This document shows, piece after piece, positions 56,897 to 64,000 of a stretch of 64,000 bases of DNA. The translations under genes were made by a program, and so were the position numbers. Below the pieces are notes generated by a model. The model had not been told where the DNA came from. It did not search any database and saw only the letters and a list, made by a program, of their open reading frames with translations. The stretch comes from Tausonia pullulans (taxonomy: Eukaryota > Basidiomycota > Tremellomycetes > Cystofilobasidiales > Mrakiaceae): NCBI GenBank assembly GCA_951802195.1, contig OX637625.1, forward strand, positions 620,001 through 684,000, read 5' to 3'. Each line of letters starts with the position of its first letter. The first letter of the stretch is position 1.

Positions 56897-58000
56897 TCTC
56901 CTTTTGCATCCTCCACTCAGGATACTCTCTTCTCTTTGCCAGGGCGGGAGGAGCGTGCGCCTGACTCGGCGGATGGGCCAGTCTCTCCTCCATCTGACCG
57001 AAAAGAGGGCCATCCCGAGTCTCCAGCACTCGAGCCACCGCATTTCCCGTCGACCACCTCCTCCTTTGGTGTCTCAGGGCTATAGTAGTATGACGATCTA
57101 TGTTAGGATTGGCCCAAGGGTCGATGGCAGAGAGGGTTGAGCGAGGAGAGGGACGTTGGCGACGAAGTGTACTGAGAGCGGTGGCGGGTGATGAAATGGA
57201 ACTGAAGTGGCGGAGGTGACACGGGCTCGCTTAAGGATATTGGGCTGGTTTGTCGTGTCCAGATGATAGTCAGAGTGCAGAACAAGACCTACGACGATCT
57301 GAGCGTTTTATGGACCAAGGGTAAGAACAAGGGAGGGGGTGAGAAGCGCGAGAACGCAAAGAGTATAGGGCAGATGTCGAATAAAGAGAGAAGAAAGAGC
57401 AACAAGACAAGGAGCATGAGCCAATGTGGCGGAAGAATGGTCCAAGATGAGGGAATGCGGAGCAAGCAGGGAAAAGGCAACACAGGCACAGAGCTAGCCA
57501 GGCGCAGAACCAAGGTGGCAAGTCCGCGAGATCCTGACAATCTAGCTGTATCACCCAGATTGGACTCCCCGCAGACGAAGGTTTCTTCTGCAAGCGTGCG
57601 GTTGTTACATGTCGGTTCTCGCGCGACTCCTCTGTCTCGCTAAATGTCTAGTTTGGACGCGCCCGTCAGCCGAGTCGTCGAACGGAAGACGGTCGTTCGT
57701 CAAGTCCTTTCGACATGCATTTTCGTCCTCCGAAGCTCCCACCCAGCTTGACAGGCCGAGGAAGCGGTCCAGTTTCCAATGGGGCTCTCTCTCAGGGGTC
57801 GAGGGCTGAAAAGGATGCGCGAGAAGAGGGGCAGAAAAGAAATAGCTAGGCGCAGAGCCGAGGTGGCAAGTCCACGAGATCCTGATACTGCGCCCTTGTG
57901 CTCCTGTGAACCCGTGAACCCGCGAACCAGTGAACCAGTGCATTCGTGCACCCGTGCACCCGTGCAAAAAAGCGAAGCCCGCACGTGACGCCGCGATGGA
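56897..58000. other. Spacer without recognised gene
   Basis: Unique-looking sequence with AG-rich patches (57310-57480) and a short imperfect repeat of GAACCCGTGAACCAGTG type at 57905-57965. Two segments share the phrase AGGTGGCAAGTCC.CGAGATC (57511-57535 and 57860-57885), a small local duplication. Frames here show no protein motif. Confidence 0.5.
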
Positions 58001-58083
58001 TGCCTCGACCCAGATTCGAACTGGGGTCGCAAGATCGCATGCAGATATGAGACTTGAGTCATAACCAACTAAACTATCGAGGC
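58001..58083 (-). tRNA. tRNA-Met (CAT, elongator-like) with intron
   Basis: 83 nt. Acceptor GCCTCGA with TCGAGGC, discriminator A. Loop CTCATA, anticodon CAT, then an intron of about 10 nt before ATCTTG. The anticodon stem closes with one T-T mismatch at 31-39. T arm CCCAG TTCGAAT CTGGG, so not the initiator, which would lack T54. Anticodon CAT is the only one with T at position 33. Confidence 0.82.
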
Positions 58084-58918
58084 AAGGGGTCTCAAGGAGA
58101 ACCCAGCTGATGGTCGTCCCAGCTCCGCAGACGGAGTCCACCCTAGCTGGCGCAGGCTGTCGTCTTGTTTGCTCGATCCGGACGAAGAACCGTGGCGACA
58201 TGACAGCACTGCACGAGTCCCCTCCATCCGGGGACCCGACCGCAGGCCTGCCGACAGGAGAGCCAGCCGCCAGCCGCCAGCCGCCAGCCGCCGCCTCCCA
58301 GCCTGCGAGCTCGACATATGGGAAGACCGTGCGACATTCCACGCGGGCTCACACGACTGCTGGGGGTACCCCAGCATCGGCCGTCGGAGGAAGAATGGTC
58401 TCCTCCTTGGACTCTCGCTGTCTGCATGCCCATCGCTCCGGGGATAAGCTCGTTTCAGGCGGTAGAGCGCACACTGACTTTGCTTGTACAGAGTCAAGGG
58501 GTCTATTCCCATGGTGGCTGAGCCTCGTCTCGCTCCTCCTCGGCAGAGTGTCCCTCGTTTCAGTCCCTTCAGGCCAGAGAAGAGCCCCGGGTTGTACGGG
58601 GCGCGGTGCTCGCGGTGCTTGCGGTGCTCATCCAGCCACTTGGCCGTCTCTGAGGCAGAGCCAGAGCCAAGGGCCAGGACAGTACTCCCTGGCTCTCGCA
58701 TGGGTGCAAGCGTCCCTCCCTCCATTTCGATTGACGCAGTCCACAGTGTGCCGGGCTCGGACTGCAACGTCCAAACAGTTCGCTCGAGCCTTGGGCGAGA
58801 AAAGGGTTGCGACTGGGATGGAATGTGCAACAGCGAAGTAGGGGGCACTGTCGAGGACACGGCCTCCCTGATGCTCTCCATCTCCTGCTGCACAGTGTAC
58901 GTTGCAATGCGGAGGAAA
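58084..58918. other. Spacer between tRNA-Met and tRNA-Ser
   Basis: No gene recognised. Holds GCCAGCC/GCCAGCCGCC repeats near 58255-58300. The long frames on both strands (58110-58841 and 58069-58893) lack motifs and mirror each other, as expected of GC-rich non-coding DNA. Confidence 0.5.
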
Positions 58919-59000
58919 AGCTGACTGCAGGACTCGAACCTGCGCCCTCAAAGAGGATGTGATTTCTAATCAAACGCCGTAACCACTTGGCTAAGTCAGC
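58919..59000 (-). tRNA. tRNA-Ser (AGA)
   Basis: 82 nt, type II. Acceptor GCTGACT with AGTCAGC. Anticodon loop TTAGAAA, anticodon AGA, stem with one mismatch. Variable arm CATCCTCTTTGAGGGC, T arm GCAGG TTCGAGT CCTGC. No intron. Confidence 0.9.
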
Positions 59001-59179
59001 CGGTGCCTGCCTTACAGCAATGCGATGGCATGCCAATCATTGTCCGCAGCCGTCAGCTGCTTCGGCTGCCCAATATCTGTCCATACATTCGGCATGTTAC
59101 TCTTGTTTCCACACACACATATCTTGACGACGTCGCTCCCACGCGACAACGGCCCCATATACGCTCTGTACGGGGTAGA

Positions 59180-59217
59180 CAGCAGACAGCAGACAGCAGA
59201 CAGCAGACAGACAGCCC
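59180..59217 (+). repeat. Tandem heptamer GACAGCA, about 5 units
   Basis: Short perfect 7-bp repeat in the spacer between tRNA-Ser and tRNA-Val, ending in GACAGACAG. Confidence 0.9.
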
Positions 59218-59324
59218 GGACCCTTCCACAGATTACTCTAGGACACGACTCGTGTTGTCAAGGGTTGGTTCTACGCCAATCGACAGCAAAAGTAGAGCGT
59301 CACCTCAAGCTCACGCTCACGCTA

Positions 59325-59396
59325 TATCAGGACCGGGAATTGAACCCGGGTCTAGGCGGTGTTAACACCTTGTACTAACCATTATACGATCCCGAC
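59325..59396 (-). tRNA. tRNA-Val (AAC), copy 2
   Basis: 72 nt; same mature sequence as 54491-54562 in the opposite direction. Innermost member of the right arm of the mirrored tRNA block. Confidence 0.92.
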
Positions 59397-59474
59397 AATC
59401 AACTGCTGATGGTCTTCCTCCATCCCTGCCATCTCTTCCAACTCCGACGCTGCCTCTCGCCTCTTTGTCATCGC

Positions 59475-59530
59475 CATCTCTCATAGGGTTACCTCGTCCT
59501 TCACGTATAACTCATGACCTGAATACAAAA
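59475..59530 (+). mobile_element. LINE 3' tail
   Basis: CATCTCTCATAGGGTTACCT then CACGTATAACTCATGACCTG and AATACAAAA. About 56 bases of the family tail, slightly diverged (CCTG for CTTA), with a short A tail. It starts 78 bp upstream of the 5' end of tRNA-Val (-) and points away from it. Confidence 0.8.
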
Positions 59531-59727
59531 TTGCCGTCTCTCCCAGCGTCGTGTCGTCGCCTCTACACTAACGACACATGATCCTTGACTTTCATGCAGA
59601 ATAGAAAAGAGACCTCTGCGCCTTCCGCCCTCGCCCTCGCCCTCGCCCTCGCCCTGTCTATCCCTGGCCTGTTCAGATGGGCAGATGTAACCTCAGACGC
59701 CCTGTGGAACCTGCAAAAGGAAACATT

Positions 59728-59827
59728 AGCCCCACGGGGGGGTCGAACCCCCAACCTTCAGATCACCAGTGACGATGATAGCATCCTGCCTAAGAGTCTG
59801 ACGCTCTACCGATTGAGCTAGCAGGGC
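59728..59827 (-). tRNA. tRNA-Lys (CTT) with intron, copy 2
   Basis: 100 nt; same exons and 27-nt intron as copy 1 at 54204, and shared 5' flank (CGACGACGGCTTCGGCTGG) and 3' flank (TAATGTTTCCTTTT). Confidence 0.94.
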
Positions 59828-60192
59828 AGCAGACAACCCAGCCGAAGCCGTCGTCGTCCATTGCCCACATCGCGTCCAGTCCTAGCGGGATCCGTCCCCG
59901 AGGGCGGAGTACAACAGCGGAGGTCTCTTCACCAGCTGATCTCTGAGCCCAACGCTGCAGTCAACGCCCGCTATCAACCTTCGCGATCAATCTTCCCGAC
60001 CAACGCTCGCGATCAACTCAGCAGTCAGTCGCCCAGATCTGCAGCGCTCTTTCGTGTCTGCCCCCCACTCGACGCCAAGATGTCCCTCTCAGGCCGCATG
60101 CTCCCGTGCGCTGTCCCCGTCTCAGAGATCTCGGCAAACTCACCAACTCGCCCGCCCAGCTGGCCACCTGGCCACCTGGCCAAAAAGAAGCG

Positions 60193-60325
60193 CTCTCTGG
60201 CGGGGAGTCGAACCCCGGTCTCCCGCGGACAACTGGGCTCTCTCGCCAGCCTGTTCTCCGGAGAGAATGGGCGGCGTCGGAGCCTAATTGACAGGCGGAC
60301 ATCTTAGCCGTTGGACCACCAAAGA
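60193..60325 (-). tRNA. tRNA-Asp (GTC) with a 60-nt intron
   Basis: 133 nt. Acceptor TCTTTGG with CCAGAGA, discriminator G. Anticodon stem TCCGC/GCGGG, loop CTGTCA then about 60 nt of intron before C38. T arm CGGGG TTCGACT CCCCG. The intron contains an inverted repeat (TTCTCTCCGGAGAA). Not present in the left arm of the mirrored block. Confidence 0.85.
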
Positions 60326-60424
60326 CGGCAGAATCGTCAGGAGAGACAAGCCAATGGGGGCACGAGCGGCCCGACGGATCTCGACACCTTCGCGATACCC
60401 TGTGCCCATCGTAGCAACCCCTCT

Positions 60425-60580
60425 GGCGTGGGCGAGCGGCCAGACTGCCAGACTGCCAGCCGCCGCCAAGCATCCACCAGACTGCCAGCAACCAGACTGC
60501 CAGCAACCAGCGCCAGCAAGTAGCCACCAGCCGCCATCAGCCGCCACCAGCCGCCATCAGCCGCCACCAGCCAGCCAAAA
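60425..60580 (+). repeat. Degenerate CCAGCCGCCA/CCAGACTG repeats
   Basis: Stretch of imperfect short repeats, first CAGACTGCCAGC units, then alternating CCAGCCGCCACCAGCCGCCAT. Lies between tRNA-Asp and tRNA-Leu. Confidence 0.8.
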
Positions 60581-60588
60581 CGAATGCA

Positions 60589-60683
60589 TGATCGGAATGG
60601 GATTCGAACCCATGCCCGTGAAGACTAGCGAGTTCTATTCAAGAACCTTAAGCTAGCGCCTTAGACCGCTCGGCCATCCGACC
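60589..60683 (-). tRNA. tRNA-Leu (TAA) with intron, copy 2
   Basis: 95 nt; exons and intron as in copy 1 at 53754. Flanks beyond about 10 bases have diverged from copy 1. Confidence 0.92.
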
Positions 60684-61097
60684 GCGTGCTCGTAATGGAA
60701 TCCCACGAGGAGGCCACCGCACTCGTCCGCCATCCCCTCGCCCGCTTCTCGTCGTTCACCTCATCCTCAAGCATCCTCCTTCATTGACAAACATGCACGC
60801 GGGCGGACAAGCGCAGTACAAATCGACCCGCTCGCACGCTCGAAGCCAGCCGCCAATCTGCGATCGTCTCGTCCTTCGACTTGGGCACGAGACGCGCCGG
60901 AAAGGCCCAAGCCACCGGGAGACACTGCCGGCTTTTCGCTGTAGCAGGACTCCGAGTGCTGAGGACGACGAGCCATGGCGGGCGACGGGTCTGGGTCTGA
61001 TCACACGCGAGCGCCAGTCGCCAGTCGCCGCCCTGGGTCTCGACCGCACAGCTCTCTGTGTAAAGATACGTGGCGAGAGAACGAAAAAAAACAGACA

Positions 61098-61169
61098 TTC
61101 CCTTGCCGGGAGTCGAACCCGGGCCTTGACGGTGAGAGCGTCATATCATAGCCGTTAGACAACAAAGGA
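61098..61169 (-). tRNA. tRNA-Glu (CTC), copy 2
   Basis: 72 nt; same sequence as 53237-53308. Followed on its own strand by a long T run (TGTCTGTTTTTTTTC) as terminator. Outermost member of the right arm of the mirrored block. Confidence 0.94.
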
Positions 61170-61227
61170 GATCGTCAGATGGTTTCTCTATGTCCGTCAA
61201 CCACTGATGCTGACCGTCGATGACCCT

Positions 61228-61237
61228 GGTTCGATCC
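61228..61237 (+). promoter_or_regulatory. Isolated B-box-like site
   Basis: GGTTCGATCC fits the Pol III B-box consensus exactly but no tRNA folds around it: the flanking bases do not give a T stem or acceptor. It lies between tRNA-Glu and the LINE tails. Confidence 0.35.
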
Positions 61238-61260
61238 ACCATCTCTCATACTTTCATTTT

Positions 61261-61437
61261 CGCTTTCCTTCTATCTAGCTACGAATCATCATCTCTCATA
61301 GGGTTACCTCGTTCTCTACGTATAACTCATGACTTAAATACAAAAAAAAAAAAAAAAAACATAGAGACTTAAATACAAAAAAAACATAGAGTTACCTCGT
61401 TCTCTACGTATAACTCATGACTTCATACAAAAAAAAA
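61261..61437 (+). mobile_element. Three LINE tails in a row
   Basis: First tail 61261-61359 (CTATCTAGCTAC, CATCTCTCATAGGG, then GACTTAAATAC and about 18 A). Second 61360-61384 (CATAGAGACTTAAATAC and 8 A). Third 61385-61437 (CATAGAGTTACCTCGTTCTC, then CATGACTTCATAC and 9 A). All point away from tRNA-Glu (-), whose 5' end is 91 bp from the first tail. Repeated insertion at one place, or template jumping, would explain it. Confidence 0.85.
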
Positions 61438-61679
61438 CCTCCCCCCATCAATCCTTCTCCACTTGGACCAGCTGCCCCTTCACTCTCTCCCCAGGAATGA
61501 ACCTTTGCCCGCTATCGTATTCGTCCATCGTGCCGGGCCACGGAGACGGATACCGCCGGGAAACGCGCTGGCATCGGCCAGCGGCGAACGAGCCCAAAGA
61601 TGGAGGATCGACGGGTAGCCCTCGGAGGCATGCGCCGGACTTGGGTTCCTCGTGGTCACAGACTTGGTGGGAGCGTCGG

Positions 61680-61795
61680 TAGGGGGGGGGAGGGGGGGGT
61701 TGGTAGGTGTTTGATAGGGGTGTCTGTGGGGATGTTGGTAGGGATGTTGGTAGGGATGTTGGTAGGGATGTTGGTAGGGATGTTGGGTGGGGGCT
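61680..61795 (+). repeat. Tandem 12-mer GGTAGGGATGTT, about 5 units
   Basis: Begins with a G-rich run (61681-61700), then units of TTGGTAGGGATG. The HPYQ-type repeats in minus-strand frames come from this. Confidence 0.9.
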
Positions 61796-62013
61796 GTTGG
61801 TCGGGACGTGGGAGATGGCGAGTCCGTCGGAGCGAGGGGGTTCGGGGGGACATTTCGGAGTCGAGCCGGGTTCACAGTGACCCGAAGGACTGTATCTGTC
61901 GCCGGCCTGGTTCCCTCGACTGGCTCCCTCGACTGGCTAGCCCGACCTCTTTTCGAGCAAGCGCTCCGGGGTGTAGCGTGCCGGGCCTGATGGCTTGCCA
62001 TCGTGCGACAGTT

Positions 62014-62087
62014 GATCGATTAGCTCAGTTGGTTAGAGCGTGGTGCTAATAACGCCAAGGTCGCGGGTTCGACCCCCTCATTGATCA
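62014..62087 (+). tRNA. tRNA-Ile (AAT), copy 2
   Basis: 74 nt; same as copy 1 at 56823 including the T-stem mismatch, and in the same direction, so not part of the mirrored block. T run downstream (CATGTCTTTTTGG). Upstream flank unrelated to copy 1. Confidence 0.94.
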
Positions 62088-63390
62088 TGTCTTTTTGGCT
62101 GTGTCATCGGTGGCGTACGAGCCGGGACACGGAGTTGCCATTCCCCATGACCTTCCTCTCCTCGAATCGCACCTAGAGTCACAACAGACGTCTGGCCGCT
62201 TTGCGGATATTTGATGTCTAGAGCGTGCGTGAGGTCCAGTCTCCAGGTGGAGTATGCTGGGAACTGAGGAGTAGCCATCTTTGATGTATCTCGCTCGCGA
62301 CCGATCCAACCATCTCTCAACCTCCCCTGTCCATCGCCTTCTTTGCCCTCCTCAGCTCGTCTCTTCTTCCCTCTCGCTCCTTCCCTTGTCTACCAGATCA
62401 TCACAGGTCCTCAAACAGTGTGTTATCCTTCTCGAGGCGCACACGCACTCCTACCTACGCAGCCTTCGCTGCGTCCAGATCACTGACGGGGTTGGCCAAT
62501 GATTCATTGGCATTTCAGCGTGCTCGAGAGCTCCACGTACTCGCCTCCAGGGTCCTACTGGCGTTTGCCTCTCCTATCCTGCATATGTTGAGTGCTGCGT
62601 TCTCCTTTATTATATCGGAGTCTGCGCATGCTGGGGCGGTGATGGCTGTCGATCGGTGCCGTCGTCTCTGCTCTCAGTCTCCCTCGTCGGCTCCGCTCTC
62701 CTCTTGTCTCCTCTCTTCTCTTGTCTCCTCTCTTCTCTTGTCTCCTCTCTCTCCTTCTCGGTCCCTCTTGCCCCTTGTCTCCTCTCCCTCCCCCCTCCTC
62801 CCCCCTCCTCTCCAGCCTGTCGACGATTTCGTCCGTTGATTTCGTCCGTTTCTCTTCCGGTCAAAGGACCCAGCACTCGCGCTCTATACTTTGCCGTCTC
62901 CTTCGCCAAAAGTCTCGGCAACAAGAGTTCTGCTGCTCATTCTATGTCAGGAGACCCAGCATTGCTTCCTGAGCGTCGCCTGCCCCAGCACCTTGACTTC
63001 AATTCAACACCTTCCCCCCTTTCATTCTTACGTCCCGGATCGTGTCTTGGCCCTACGTTGCCTGCGTGTGTCTGCGTGTGTCTGCGTGTGTCTGCGTGTG
63101 TCTGCGTATGACTGGCCGATCTGTCGCCAGTCGATGATGATCGCCGAGCTTTGAAGATCAGGGTTTCTCCTTTGCCCATTTCGCTTGCAGTCCACGTTGC
63201 TCCACCCTCTCGCGCTTTGCATTCTCTATTAGCAGTGTGCAGTGTGCAGTGTGCAGTTTCCAGTTTCCAGTTTCCGTAGTCTGACTCCGAAGTGAGGAGG
63301 CTTGAACCGACGGGATCGAGCCTCTTGATGACGTGCTCTAGCAAGGACAAAGGCCCGGCGCCTGCGATGACGGCCGCAGCCAAGGGCAGG
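62088..63390. other. Gene-free spacer with simple repeats
   Basis: CT-rich stretch at 62680-62820 (TCTTGTCTCCTCTC units), a 10-mer GCGTGTGTCT x4 at 63063-63108, and GCAGTGT and TTTCCAG repeats at 63234-63275. No protein gene or tRNA recognised. Confidence 0.6.
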
Positions 63391-63414
63391 CGGGTTCGAC
63401 TCCCGGCAGGGGAA
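63330..63414 (+). pseudogene. tRNA-Glu-like relic
   Basis: GGGTTCGACTCCCGGCAGGGGAA with a following CCTTTTGC matches the 3' half and terminator of tRNA-Glu (CTC). Upstream, GATGACGTGCTCTAGCAAGG is a weak match to its anticodon arm. No 5' acceptor strand (TCCCCTG would be needed) is found. Confidence 0.45.
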
Positions 63415-64000
63415 TACACCTTTTGCAACGGCTTCCAATGCATTTTCTCGAGGTAGGGAACGAGTCCGGCGATAGCTGGCGCGCGCTGCTCGGTCATATC
63501 CTGGCCAGCTTGACGGCCACCACCGCCTCGGTAGCTTATCTGTTAGAGCGTCCGGCAGCCTGGTTGGCCGAGGCTCGAGGCATCCCGTTGGCCGGTGCGA
63601 ATCGCGGCGAAGGAGCTAACAGCAGCGCGGAAGCCAGTCGCAGCGCGGAAGCCAAGAACAGCGCGGAAGCCAAGAGCAGCACAGAAGCTAACAGCGATGC
63701 AAGATCTCTCTCGGAATCTCGCGGACCTTGTGCCACTCCTCACAAGCTCTCCATCGCGGCTGTCATGGTTCCTGATACTGCTCGTCAATAGACGGCGAGT
63801 ATTGTCACAGCGAAGGCTGGGCAGGACGCACAAGACGGAGATGGGCCGAGGCAAGAGTATGTGTCCCTGTCGCGGAGTCGCTCTGGACTCATGCCCTCGT
63901 CCCGCCGACGTCGCCCGGCGTTGCACTCCCTGTTTGGGAGCCATCATTGTGTCTTGTGAGACTTGTTGTGGCTTGCTGTGTCTTGTTGTGGCTTGCTGTG
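63415..64000. other. Gene-free end of window with repeats
   Basis: Imperfect 18-bp repeat AGCGCGGAAGCCAAGA at 63624-63700 (four units) and a 20-bp repeat around GTCTTGTTGTGGCTTGCTGT at 63953-64000, which runs off the edge. Frames over these reflect the repeats. Confidence 0.6.

Noticed and set aside
58069-58893. Two long overlapping frames (243 and 274 codons) on opposite strands
   Set aside because: No domain or splice signal, GC-rich low-complexity composition, and both end at tRNA genes.
61797-61990. Possible gene between the 12-mer repeat and tRNA-Ile
   Set aside because: Frames are short, shared by both strands and without motifs.
63840-63920. tRNA-like GGAGTCGCTCTGGACTC
   Set aside because: No cloverleaf on either strand and no B box.

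Overview
The window is nuclear DNA of a GC-rich fungus, most likely a basidiomycete yeast or close relative. The genes are tightly packed and split by many short introns with GT-AG ends and CTGAC-like branch sites just before the acceptors. Start codons often lie in tiny first exons, promoters are CT-rich, and gene content is fungal (AP-3 mu, NTO1, CHK1, TTC4/CNS1-type, GH13 glucosidases). A finer placement is not secure; Pucciniomycotina (Microbotryomycetes-like) is only an impression.

Left part (1-51.2 kb) is ordinary single-copy housekeeping DNA in alternating divergent and convergent pairs: ZW10 (-, cut by the window edge), NBP35 (+), a Gln/Ser-rich protein (-), a gene-sparse stretch (about 7-10.8 kb), AP-3 mu (-), complex I B8 subunit (+), an RBR ubiquitin ligase (+), NTO1/BRPF (+), CHK1 (-), BCD1 (+), an EI24/Rrt8-like membrane protein (-), DNA primase small subunit (+), a TBC protein (-), two tandem GH13 alpha-glucosidases (+), chorismate mutase (+), a WrbA/Ycp4-type flavodoxin-like protein (-), TTC4/CNS1 (+) and quinolinate phosphoribosyltransferase (-). 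For most of these I could splice the exons in frame by eye; exon limits are given where worked out.

Right part (51.2-64 kb) is very different. It has no convincing host protein gene but holds 14 tRNA genes in 9.2 kb (Val-CAC, Glu x2, Leu x2, Lys x2, Val-AAC x2, Ile x2, Met, Ser, Asp). They are embedded in short-unit tandem repeats and in pieces of one non-LTR retrotransposon (LINE) family. The order Glu-Leu-Lys-Val on the + strand is mirrored by Val-Lys-Asp-Leu-Glu on the - strand, an old inverted duplication of which little more than the tRNA genes survives. Every LINE tail within the cluster lies upstream of a tRNA gene and points away from it, three of them 78-94 bp from the tRNA 5' end. 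This suggests a LINE that targets Pol III genes.

The most interesting items are the tRNA-upstream LINE, the mirrored tRNA array with its minisatellites, a TBC protein that lacks both catalytic finger residues, the two glucosidases with identical exon patches and a 9-nt exon carrying the catalytic Asp, and the full animal-like BRPF architecture in a fungal NTO1.
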